A model generated the notes under the pieces. It saw only the letters and a list, made by a program, of their open reading frames with translations, was not told the DNA's origin and did no database searches. Below are positions 1-12,655 of a DNA stretch of 64,000 bases, piece after piece. The DNA lies in NCBI GenBank assembly GCA_033239005.1, contig BSQZ01000037.1:2273501-2337500 (forward strand), written 5' to 3'. This DNA is from Lamellibrachia satsuma. Its lineage: Eukaryota; Annelida; Polychaeta; Sabellida; Siboglinidae. Position numbers and translations under genes: made by a program. Every line of letters begins with the position of its first letter. Within the stretch, counting starts at the first letter, position 1.

Positions 1-83
1 GCTTCTAACTTATCTCTTACTTCTATTTGGACGAATCTGTGACCATCGATACTTTAAAATGTGAAATTGTCACTCTCATGCAG

Positions 84-2809
84 GTGTTGCGCACGGACAT
101 TGTGATGGACGTTGGCCAAAGTCTGAATCCGGCCATTGACATTGGACAGATCGAGGGTGCTTTTATCCTGGTGAGCTCAGCCAGGCAGGAATAATGTAAT
201 TGTACAAAGTGTGATGTTAATCTGCAGGTTATTTCTACATGGCTGTATACAGTGGCATGATTTATTCGAAGTGGCTAGCGCTCCGAACCCGTAAGCATAA
301 TTGTGCAGCTATTGGTCCGGCATTCTTTCCTCTTTTCATGTGCAGTAAGCGTATGAGCGTATTTCCGGCGGCATATAATGTGCGCATGCAGACGCTCAGC
401 AAATCGTTAATAAACCAGGTGCTAAACACCGGGATATTATCTGACACACACAAATTTGACAAAGTAATGATAGGTCATTAATGGAAAAGCATAGCTAGGT
501 CCCTTTTCTTCTAACGATCTCAAAAGTATTCGAGACATCTTTAGGCAGACAATTATATATTCATACTTAGATGATTGACAATGTGTACGAGTACAATGAG
601 TTTTATACATAAATGTGCTTGAATGTATACACAATTGACAACAGAGATGTTCTAATGTGGCAATAAACATGCCTCGACCTTTCGAAGACCAAAACATAGG
701 TCTTTTTAATCTCCAACGTGAGATGTGCGGCAGTTAGTGTTGCAATGTTTTGGAGCGGGACCTATACTATCATACTCTTGAGTGCCGAATAAGCGTCCCT
801 ATACGCGTATTTATTTGATAAAAAATGCCATCCTCTACGTACCTTATTTGGCACTACACTATTATTAAATTTAAACATTTGTGCCAGCCTATATTCTCCG
901 ATAATCGTGGCAAATTATTAGTTAAAACGCCATTATCACCGCGTAAACCGACCGTAAATGGCCGCCGTGCGCAGCGCCTCAAACAGGTCGTAATCGGCTG
1001 GCGACGGTTTCCCCTGAAAACGGCTTGCGTATTCAATTCAATAACACTTTAATGTAATTAACACACAGTATACATGGATGCACAAGCTACATAAAGACAT
1101 ATTACTTACAAAATTACGTATAACAATCTACCATATTGAACTGCAACATAAGCCAGCAAATACAATGATTATGGCGCTTTTATATATTTGTTTCTAATAG
1201 TAAATGTATAGTATATTTATTTGCACTATGTAGGGATATGGTTTGTTCGTATTGGAAGAGGTTCGCCGATCCCCAACTGGCGTTGTGTACACCGATGGAA
1301 TGAGCACATACAAGATCCCCAGTTTCACGGATATTCCTGTACAACTTAATGTTTCGCTCCTGAAAGGTGCCTCAAATCCACGGGCGGTCTATTCATCCAA
1401 GGTGAGTCTTAAAACAACGACCACCTCGTTGTGAGACCTGTGTGGAGAGATCAGTCATTTGTAAGTTAGAAACATATATATATATTTTTGTATTTCCTTA
1501 TTAATTAATGAGTTGATAATATGACACTTTAAGATGACTCTAATTACATCAGATAAATGTCGTGATTTGCTACAAGGAATAACACAAAGTTGGGACAACA
1601 AATGGAATTCCTTGTTACTTGGATTTCAAATCAAACGTTTAGTTCATTTTTATAACAGAATTCAAAAGTTACTTTTCTCAGTGTGCCCTTGTCACAGGCA
1701 TTCAAAACACACGCGTACGAGTGCTCGCGCGCGGCGCGCGAGCGCACACACACACACACACAACTGCAGCATAACTTCACTATGTTTAATACATGTTATT
1801 CATGTAAGTAATCATGGCTATACTAATATCCGCTCTCAATGTCTCTGTCCTACATAAGTTGGTTATGCCTCACATATTTAGCCCATATTCATCGTTGTTT
1901 GAAAAACCTTTTTCCCCATACAAAACGCCTTAAATTAATGTAAGAAATAACCCTATCTTGAACACTAAACCTTCCCTTGTGTTAATATGTTTCAATGCAC
2001 TACATTCTGACTGATACTGTTCCAGGCTATCGGTGAGCCTCCCCTCTTCCTCGCGGCCTCCGTCTTCTTCGCCATCAGACATGCGATCGCGGCAGCCCGC
2101 GCTGACGTTGGACTCAATGACTCCTTCCAACTGAACAGTCCGGCCACGGCCGAGAAAATCCGCATGGCGTGTGTCGACCAGTTCACCAAACAGGTAAGGT
2201 GGGAGGGTGGATGCAATAAGGGATGTCTGTGTCGTAGAGGGGATGTGTTTGTGAATGTTTCATTGTTAAATGTTCATTTTGGAAATTTTTTCACCACATT
2301 CACCCTCCTTAGTTCCGTAGCGTTCTCATCCATCTATTGACAAATTTACCAGTGCATATCGATTTTGAGATTGACTACCCATTTCTGTTCTGATGCCCGT
2401 CTGAGTTCGGATTTCCGACGACTAATAGTAATAGAAGTATCTTTATTAATACTTTACAAGATTGAATAAGATTGCCATCCAAGGCAAAAGCCCAGGTGGC
2501 AAGTGGGCAAAGAAGCCATTGGCTTATCGAGAGTACAACATTTGTCTTCTATCTGTAAGCCGCCCTCCTGAAATATGTGTCAACCTTGTTTTCAAACATA
2601 GTCACTCTGCTATTATTATGAACCAGGTAATAACATCATAATTTTGATCTTAGTGAATTACATCAAATGTCATTGATTAATGTTTTGAAGATATCAGTAC
2701 ATGATGAAATGTAGTTCAGTAGTAACATTTTGTATTTAAGTAATGTGTTTGTTTGCAGTTCCCGGAAGCTGAGAAAGGCACCTACACTCCGTGGGTTGTA
2801 GACCCTTAA
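84..2809 (+). CDS. XDH/aldehyde oxidase-like gene, 3' block (last four exons)
   Basis: C-terminal end of a molybdo-flavoenzyme of the xanthine dehydrogenase/aldehyde oxidase family, a cytosolic hydroxylase of purines or aldehydes. Exons are 84-170, 1234-1401, 2026-2193 and 2759-2809, all phase 0, each with AG acceptors and GT donors and ending in TAA at 2807-2809. Visible family motifs are [38 protein letters not shown] and the C-terminal [13 protein letters not shown]. The Glu of GEPPLF is the family's catalytic general base (bovine XDH E1261) and is present. The last residues ([10 protein letters not shown]) resemble aldehyde oxidases more than vertebrate XDH. The block is about 157 codons; the preceding exons lie outside the window or elsewhere. 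No stop or frameshift is seen. Family assignment is secure; XDH versus AOX is not. Confidence 0.93.
2459..2622 (-). mobile_element. CR1-like LINE, 3'-end fragment inside the last intron
   Basis: This stretch closely matches the 3' ends of the CR1-like elements at 30.5 kb and 62.35 kb: GCCATCCAAGGC, then AAGCCATTGGCTTATCGAGAG, then the GCCCTCCTGA block encoding the last RT residues. It is a severely 5'-truncated insertion on the minus strand, as is typical for target-primed LINE copies. It sits between the last two coding exons of the XDH/AOX tail block. Confidence 0.8.
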
Positions 2810-2891
2810 AGCAGCAAGATAGGAACCTGGCAAAGGAGACTCTAACAATACATAGTATTATGATGATGTATCATTGTGAAACTAAATGAAA

Positions 2892-2897
2892 AATAAA
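2892..2897 (+). promoter_or_regulatory. Candidate poly(A) signal AATAAA
   Basis: AATAAA lies 83 bases after the TAA stop of the XDH/AOX 3' block, a normal spacing for a short 3' UTR. Such hexamers are common in AT-rich DNA, so the support is its position. Confidence 0.5.
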
Positions 2898-5080
2898 TTT
2901 CCTGATGTGATCAATTTTGAAACTATTGATACATCACAACATCACATTATATAAATTCCAGCTATTGTTTACTTTAAATATACCGGTCGATATGCAGTTA
3001 TGATTGCATTAAATATATGAGCTTAAAGTTAAGGTTAAGTTTAAGCTGAAGAAGAGTGAATGGAGACGTTATCTGTGATGAAGCTGCGATGCCAGTCATT
3101 GTGTTTTGGGAGGGCAAGGTAGAGGTTTCAAGGATTGCATTACAATGTTTACACCAAGAGTACATGTGTTATATGAAATGTCCCGTTGTTTAAAAAGTTT
3201 AAACTGCATGCCAACATACGGTGTCATTCATAATTCCATGCAATGTCTCAATTTGCGACTAATATAATTATATAACTAAAGAAATAATTGAAAATAGTAA
3301 TTAACCTGAAATAAAATTTTAATAACAAAATAATATATATGTCTTTTTGTTAATGCCTGATCCAGGTCCATTCTCACTAGGCCATGTGACCAACACTGTG
3401 ATGTCACATGGTTTGCTACCGTGTGACCAACACTGACATCGCTGTGGTTACCGGTACTACCATGTGACCAACACTGTGATGTCACAGGGGTTGCCACCAT
3501 GTGACAAATAATACATAGCAGTAAATGTAGATAAACAATACATTTGTCAAAGTCGTACTTTTGTGACAATGTTTTTATTTAAACAATACTCAAATACCAA
3601 AATGTAGAATAGATAACTTTCGTAACAATCTCTTGCACTGTTCACTGCGAGGAAGATATCTAAACTGTACAGAGGACACAGCAATCTTAAAATAATCATT
3701 ATAAGCAACCATCTCGCACAGCCAATTGCATTTTGTTCTGGAGCTACAGAAAAAAACCTTCCAAAACTTACACGTAAACTTGTAGACTTTGCAGTTTTCC
3801 AATGAAAAAGTGTTTTTCAGAATTCTAATCCAGTTTCTTAAGTTACAAATTCTGACTGTATATAATATATCATTACAAAAACATTTTAAAATAGGTTAGC
3901 CAGTAGCAGTGTTACTCTGATTCCTTTCAAGGCGTTGAACTATTACAAACCCGTGATTACCTCATGTTGTTTATGGCTGGTTTTGGCATTTTTTTCTGGA
4001 AACGCTGTAAATTTTATAATCCTTGAAACAATTATACGGAAAACTTACATTATCATATAAAGAAAATTAACAACTAAGCCCTGGCACACATGGATCATTC
4101 CTCACACAAGTTTTAAACACTAAATAAGAGCACCAAAGTTTCTTACTTAAACGTACATGATAATTTACCAGCCACCAATGAACAAATACGACTTATACAT
4201 ATTATGATTGCAATATAATACAAAAACAGTGGTATGGCAATTATTATAATTTAGACATTATCTTATGAATTCCCCACTGATATGTAAGTTTCAATCCCAA
4301 CCTTAGTTGCTAGTTGTCTCAGTTGCATGATGACGAGCAAAAACCTAACATCAGTCATATCACAATATACACATTTGTGTGTCAAACTGCTACACGTACC
4401 TACTTAAGCTCACATGCACACATCGCTGATACGCATAGCCATGCAATCTATGTAAAACTTTTATATATTAGTTTAATTTGTATGAATTTATGTATGACCT
4501 GGGTGGATCAAATGCTAGCTACATCAAACATCTAGTCAGAAGCCACTGTGACCTTTCTACAACATATCATCTTTTCTTGTATGTACATTGTTTGTGGTAT
4601 ACTTGTTGATCTAGTTATGACAAGCTCCCATCAAACTGATTGAAACTAACAGTTTGATCTATTAAACTAGAGAACGTCAATTTCGTTAGATTGTGCAACG
4701 GTTTTAGTGTAATATATATACTACAGTATATAAAAAGGAAAAAGGCCAAGCAGCACAGAAAAGTAGAAGCAGGGATGTCAAAAGCAGAATACAAATGGAA
4801 AGAGCTGGAAGCCCAAGCTCAAAACTGTCTGATGGAAAGGAGAAATCTACCAATTACCCTGTTCGTCCGGACGGCAGAACAAATCACCCGAATTTCTGAT
4901 GAAACCAAACATATTTTTGTGTGGCCTAACACAAAATCATAAGCCCTCCCTTCACTCACGCCCACAACAACAACAAGGGCTAGTTCAATCAAGTATTGTG
5001 CAGAGTGGACAAGGGAAACTTAGCTAAACAGTAGCCTTTTGTTTTGCCTGTTGTTGAAGTTATTTCGTCTCTCATTATAG
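2898..5080. other. AT-rich region, no recognised gene apart from one short tandem repeat
   Basis: I see no supported exon or transposon here apart from the ~50 bp tandem repeat at 3377-3506. An open frame at 4691-4942 (83 codons, lysine/glutamate-rich) has no recognisable motif and no splice context. In particular I find no XDH/AOX first exons here, although they would be expected if an entire second gene began downstream of the 3' block. Confidence 0.5.
3377..3506. repeat. Tandem repeat, ~50 bp unit, three degenerate copies
   Basis: Three copies of a unit carrying CATGTGACCAACACTG occur in a row. The first and third continue into TGATGTCACA, an imperfect CRE-like octamer (TGATGTCA); the middle copy is altered. 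The array lies downstream of the XDH/AOX 3' block. Confidence 0.7.
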
Positions 5081-5087
5081 CCCACAT

Positions 5088-5880
<793 letters not shown>

Positions 5881-5929
5881 GTCACACATTCTTTGTATTA
5901 TAAGCTAAACTGTATATATTAATTGTGGT

Positions 5930-6358
5930 AGTCATACGGAAACCAAAGATTACATAGTTGCCATGTTTCAACATGCATTTATACCCCTTTTCGGTAAACC
6001 TACTAACTAAATAATAACACCAACTATTGCCACTGTCATGGATAATATATATAGCAATGATATACTTGATGCAAATTATCAACTGCATGGAATAATATAT
6101 ACAGATATTTCCGATCACTTACCAATATTTTAGTTACTAAATCTGCTAATATCACAAAGGTAGATACGCCAATAGAGACTAGAATATATAAAGCGCAAAA
6201 TATTGCTACATTTAATGAGAGTATAGATCAAATATGCTGTGATGAAGTTTATGCTTGGAGAGATCCTCACGAAAGTTATTCGATATTCCTTAATGAAATG
6301 TTACTTGCATATAATAACTAATTTCGCTTAGTTAAAAAAGTTGTCGAGAAGAAACTTA
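5930..6358 (+). mobile_element. LINE apurinic-like endonuclease fragment (decayed)
   Basis: Conceptual translation gives a stretch resembling the end of an APE-type LINE endonuclease: an FIPLFGKPT-like segment, then a run ending in TDISDHLPIF. The SDHxPI motif is the family's conserved C-terminal catalytic histidine region. A linker follows, then LLAYNN and a stop. Frame breaks show it is a relic. It lies directly upstream of the Gypsy fragment and may belong to a different LINE from the CR1-like RT piece before it. Confidence 0.6.
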
Positions 6359-6359
6359 T

Positions 6360-6982
6360 GACTCAACAACGACAAGTGCGTTAGCAAGACACAAGAACTG
6401 AAGTATCTGGATCACATCATCTCAAGTGAGGGTGTCGGGGCTGATCCACTTAAATTCACTGCTGTAGTAAACATGCCAGTACCGAAGAGCAAGGAAGTTG
6501 TGCGCCGATTCATCGGCGTGAAAATCTATATATATATAAGTATTGTCCGAACTTGTCTAGCATGGCAGATCCGCTCCGTGATCTCACAAAGAAAGACGTT
6601 GCTTGGAACTGGGATCGAAACCACCAGCATATCTGGCTGGATATCAAAGAGCAGACAAGAGCTGACTTTGAACTGAAATTGTTCGATCCTACCAAACATG
6701 TCGCCTGACTGTTGATGCGTCACAACGCGGAATAGGGGTGGCACTGCTCCAAGAGGGAGAACCCGCTCGATGACTGATACACAACAGCGTTATGCGCAGA
6801 TTGAGAAAGAGTGCCTGGCCATCCAGTTCGGACTAAAGAGATTCCATCAGTATGTCTATGGACGAATCACGGTAGAGACCGACCATAAGCCACTACTCGC
6901 AATAATCAGGAAACTGTTATCACATATATCGCCACGACTACAGTGCATGCAGATACGCATTGATCCTAATACATCTGTTTGA
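6360..6982 (+). mobile_element. Gypsy-type LTR retroelement pol fragment (RT end and RNase H)
   Basis: The order of motifs matches the RT/RNase H junction of Ty3/Gypsy pol. First come KTQELKYLDHIIS-like and EVVRRFIGV, the 'RRFLG' end of RT. Next are PNLSSMADPLRDLTKK and LTVDASQRGIGVALLQEG with an RNase H Asp. Last are QQRYAQIEKECLA and VETDHKPLL. Several frameshifts and an internal TATATA tract break the frame, and no LTR, integrase or gag is visible. The piece from 6815 onward is shared with 34894-35140, where the copy continues about 270 bp further. Confidence 0.88.
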
Positions 6983-7906
6983 TAAAATGACACATTTCAT
7001 TTACTACACAAATCATACACATTCTACATAATCAAGACACTAGTTATATTTCAGAATAATAGGCTGACAAAAGTTTAACAAGTAAGAAAATTTGGTTGGT
7101 TCAACTTTTAACTATCACACCTAAATGAGCAATAAAGTATATATAAAGCTAATTATATAATGTTATTCTAAACAAACATAATAATAATAATAATATCATA
7201 AAACCTCATGGGATAATATTTACACAACATGGAGAGAGCGAGTCAAAAACATGGTAAACACTTTGGCAGCATAGGATATTTTACACAACGTGGACACAAC
7301 AAATCTTCGACATTGTATAACATTTTATACTAATTTTGAAGCCATTTCAGAATGTCATGACTGCCATGGAATGAGATCTTGGAGTCAATAATAGGTTATA
7401 TGGAGTCAAAATCCTCATACTGATAAAGTCCTGACGACATTTACTTCAAATTGACATGTTTCAATTGTACAAACACAGTCACGTATAGTGAGTGACATGA
7501 TATAAACATTAGTATCATATTCTTTAAATTGCATTGACCACATATACTTTACATACATGTCTACATTATATATAATATAAATTATGCTTTAACGTTGGCA
7601 TCGTTATTCTTATTTGACATCATAGGCATGTTTGGCATCATATAATTAAAGTGTGGTTTCATAACAATCTACAGAGCATCTTTATATTGGGATATCAAGA
7701 TACGAAACATTCTACCAAGTTTTTCAGTATGTATTCTATACAAAACTTAAAAAAATGTCACTCCTGGGGCCAAAAAAATGAATGGATCAGCCCAGTCCAT
7801 TTAGGAGTGGCCTCAGTAAGGTTAATGAGATCCACTATAGAATAATACATTTCCATTTAACATGTTAAATGGTAACTCAGTGGTATTTATAACAAATATC
7901 AGATTA

Positions 7907-10202
7907 CTACTCTTCAAAATCAGATTCATTGTCCTTATATTCCTCCTGACGAGGATGGCAGGCCATTTTTATTCTGGCATATGATGGTTTTAAACCATAA
8001 CAAGTGGAATTAATTTTAAAGTTCACAGATAGAACACTATTTAATGGCTTTGACCTGAATTTGTCTGTTGTCAATTTCAACCTAGAAAACATTTGTTCTG
8101 GCAATACTGAGAATAAAACCGTTCCAGCATCACATTTCAAGTTGACCAGAACTCATCCACTGTCACTAACATTGATACCCTAACACCGTGTGACAATTCA
8201 AATCACTGTTTCACATGTTCTGATAACTCGAGCACATCATATGCACGACACTCCTGTTCCAGTTCATTTTCTCCTCTTGTGATATAATTGTAGGGGACAA
8301 CATTGACAGTTTCCTGAATATAGTCCTTAGTGTGGTCTGACCCTGTAAAAGTGTGTTTAAGCACTTCAGATTCTTCAACACTTCATCATTGAATGGCAGC
8401 ATTTTTACTTCCGTCACTGCAGTTATGTAGAATGCTAAGATCTCACTGTAGAATGTATCCACCACATTCTCCTTTCAATTGTCCTATTAGATTAAACATG
8501 TCTGCATTTCATCAACGGAAATTGTCCCTGTCATCTAATATACTATCATCATCTTCATGTTTGCTTTGAAGGTCACTAGATGAGTTACTGACGTCAGGCT
8601 TCACAAAGCGCATAAGTACATCCTTTAAAAAGGTTGTCCATTTTTGTTCTTCATCAAGCATGCTACTGGGGAATCAGTTTTAAAAAATGTGTTAAAATAA
8701 ATAAACCTTGGTATAGCATCTTTCTTTGAGGAATATAAAAGATAGCTGCAGTCCTTTTTTATTGAACATAATCCTGATTTTCATAACCTTAGCTCTAGTG
8801 TTCGTGTCTACTCTTTTCTTTTTCCCATTCTCCATTATGTAATCAGTTGGTTGAAATATGTTATAAGAGGCTCCCACTGCACAGTCAGTCTCCCACTAGT
8901 AGCATGCATGGCAAGCCACCGTGTATCAGCTGGTTTAAGTAGTATGTGTTGTACTGTTTCGCAGAACTCCTGAAACTCCTTTAGCTTTTCTGTTCTTTAG
9001 TAAGATTTCTTAAAGTAATATTACATTTCTACAGGAAGATCATGAACGTCACCACAAAATGTGTCAACAGCTTTCTTTTCAACAAAGTGTAGCTGATGAC
9101 ATATGCACCACAATGAATAGAGGTTAGGCTGCAAGTCTTTCAATCGTTTATATAATCCGGGAATAAAGCTTATCATAGTCCCAGCACCATCAGTTCCAAG
9201 TGATATAAAAGCAGATGTTATCGAGTTAAATATGGATTTAGCGGTGGTACTGGTCAAAATAGGCATCTTATAGAAATGACCTTTGACACAACCCGCCAAT
9301 GTATCAAAATAAATGATAATGATGCTACATTGTTCTATATTTGTTACCTCCATTGTGACATCTGTCAGTAATGAAAATGGACCACTCTTCATTGCATTAA
9401 CTAACTGTCGGATTTCAATTCTGGGACCATTACATTACATATCACCGCCTTAGCTTGTGTACGACCACACTGAAATTGGTTGGCTATCACAGAATCTGGA
9501 AACATAATTTGGAACAATTTTGAAGTATGTTCACTAGTCCGAAAACTCAATTGGTGCTATGCAAAATAAAGGCTGACCAGAGAATTTCAGCATTTGTTGC
9601 CGTATCATCCAAGGGTGGAAGTTTGAAATGCTGAGGTACAGTTCCTTGATTGTGTTTGTCTCTAGTCTTGGTTTAATGTGCTTTTGTTTCTCCGTGACGC
9701 TTTAGGTCTTTCAGCCCACCAGTGTTTAAGTTTATTTCTTTGTCACACATTATACAAAATGCCAAACCAATACCACTGGATGAAGTTGTACACCACTGAG
9801 AAACATCACTGTCCTGAGATCAAGCATCCTTGAATTGTTGTGCATATTTGCCATATTTTGCATATTTGGATGTGTATTTTTCAGCAGTAGTGGGTGCAGG
9901 TGTCTTTTCACCAGCAATGGATACAGATGTATTTTTGTCAACTGTGGAGGCATGTGTCTTTTCACCAGCAGTAGATGCAGGTGTATTTTTATCAAATGTG
10001 GAGGCATGTGTCTTTTCACCAGCAGTGTATTTTTATCAGCTGTGGAATCAGGTGTCTTTTCAACAGCAGTAGATACAGGTGTCTTTTCACCAGCAGTAGA
10101 TGCAGGTGTCTTTTCACTAGTAGTGGACGCAGATATGTCATCGTTGGCTAATGTTGAGGGACGGGGTTCTGCCACAGCAAAACAAGTATTCCTGGAATAC
10201 AA
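7907..10202 (-). pseudogene. hAT-like transposase (BED finger / RNase H-like) pseudogene, copy A
   Basis: Read on the minus strand, the protein starts near 10.2 kb. A threonine-rich repeat region (EKTPASTA-like) comes first. A BED-type finger follows at about 9680-9775 (CIMCDxEINxNTGGLKDLKRH). Then FSLLTDVTMEVTN, LGTDGAGTM and LYSLWCICHQLHFVEKKAV lie at 9021-9392; these are the core blocks of hAT/ZMYM-like transposase-derived proteins. The C-terminal dimerisation-like segment LPEQMFSRLKLTTDKFRS ends at about 7907. Stops and frameshifts divide it into at least five pieces, so it cannot make transposase. Copy B at 36.2-38.4 kb is its close relative. Confidence 0.82.
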
Positions 10203-10330
10203 AAGAAATGAGGATGATTTATTTACTAGTACTTGTAATCAGATCTATATAATGAAGATCTGACAAACTTTTATTTTACATTTACATTGGTGCTATATGT
10301 TAAGTAAATTTTCTACGACTGTGTTACAAC

Positions 10331-10438
10331 CAGGGCTGGGCAGCAGTACTTTGAAATGTACCAGTACAAGTACCTTTCACTGACAAAGTATTTAAATACC
10401 AATACACCATGGTTTAAGGAAAGGTACTTAAGTCCAGT
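10331..10438 (+). mobile_element. hAT terminal sequence, truncated (copy A)
   Basis: CAGGGCTGGGCAGCAGTAC is a classic hAT terminal inverted repeat. It is followed by the subterminal GTACTT/AAGTAC-rich repeats usual in these elements. The element points rightward, so it is separate from the transposase pseudogene to its left. It is cut off at about 10438, where the fold-back array begins. No matching opposite terminus was found in the window. Confidence 0.7.
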
Positions 10439-10440
10439 TC

Positions 10441-11140
<700 letters not shown>

Positions 11141-11152
11141 ATATATACATAC

Positions 11153-11183
<31 letters not shown>

Positions 11184-11184
11184 C

Positions 11185-11300
<116 letters not shown>

Positions 11301-11407
11301 ATGCGCTTTATTTTTTCCACCCATATCCAGAGTACAACTCTGTTCAAGGGTGTTTACAATGACTAAATATATGTACTACAGCAACAATAACTGTATTTTG
11401 TTTATAG

Positions 11408-12614
11408 GTAATCTGTGTCGTTGTACTGGCTACAGGCCTATCTTGGATGCATTCCGAAGTTTCACAAAGGTGAGTGATTTGAATTAAATTCAGGTATGTA
11501 CCGGTGTGTATATGTTAATTAAATTGCTGTGCAAATTCTAACCTTGAAATAATACATAATTAACACATGTATAATACATAATGTGGACAATACTTAAATG
11601 GCTTTAGTAACTTAGATATAATGTTGTGACATGATGTCCTATATATAAAATATCTATGGGAATAATGCTATCTGCATACATTAGTATTAACTTTTTTTCA
11701 TTAGTGATATTTAAAATAGCAATATATATAACTGTCTTGCTAACTTAAATGTACATTAGTTTATGAAATATTAAGCAATATTTGGCTTTATAATAATGAT
11801 AATGAAATAGAAATTAACTAAAATAGTTTTTGGATTGCAAATAACACTTGTATTTATATCACGATTATTATCAGAACGTAATTTGAAACAACACCATACC
11901 TAACAATTACCTAAACATAATATCGTTCACCACCTCAGAAAAGTGGAATGTTTAAAGTTTGTTGAACATTTTTGAGTAAACATAGTTGTAGCAATAGAAT
12001 ATTAATATTGTATATATGTGTTAATATATGTTTTAATATAATGTTTTAACCATACGATATTAATATATGTTTTAATCATATGACATGTTGTTTATGTCCT
12101 AATAATGTGTATAACTATGTCCAGAATAGAAATATTTTGACTAGATACAATAAATACGTGTAAGCTGCCAATAATGGATCTGTTTCTAACATATTTTTCA
12201 ATTGTATTTTACAGTAAGTAACTTTTGTTTGAAACAATTAGATTGTGTCGTATGTTTGTATTTGTGTATGTTTAATTGCTACTGCAGCTTGACTACCATT
12301 ACTGAATTAATTGCAGGAGTTCCAATGCCCCATGGGTGAAGAGTGCTGTCAAAACAAGAAGGCGCAAGAAAGTACAATCTCGGAGGTACATATTAATCAT
12401 GGCCTCACTATTTTGTGTTTGTGGGTATTTTAGCTGCAGTATTGAAGTGTACAGGGTTTCTGCTCTGTGTGAGATGAAGTCAGTGTCGTGTCGACTGCTA
12501 GAAGGTTCTACGTGTTTCAGTTGCCTCACTGTATTTTCTGTGATATAAACGTTTAACTCCCACTCTTTCACTATCACACACTCCCTCAATCACTGGCTCG
12601 CTCACTCGCTCTCG

Positions 12615-12655
<41 letters not shown>

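Larger units (their letters stand above)
6815..10438. repeat. Composite transposon repeat, copy A
   Basis: A ~3.6 kb block near-identical to copy B at 34894-38674 in the same orientation. Both contain, in order, a Gypsy RNase H fragment (+), a hAT-like transposase pseudogene (-) and the terminus of a second hAT element (CAGGGCTGGGCA type). Copy A lacks a 271 bp stretch that copy B has at 35046-35316, immediately after the RNase H piece. The shared mosaic structure means the two copies arose by duplication of an already composite segment, not by two transpositions. Confidence 0.88.

Noticed and set aside
9835..10263. 142-codon + strand ORF (Cys/Phe-rich)
   Set aside because: Shadow of the coding minisatellite of the minus-strand hAT-like transposase; likewise 38186-38480.
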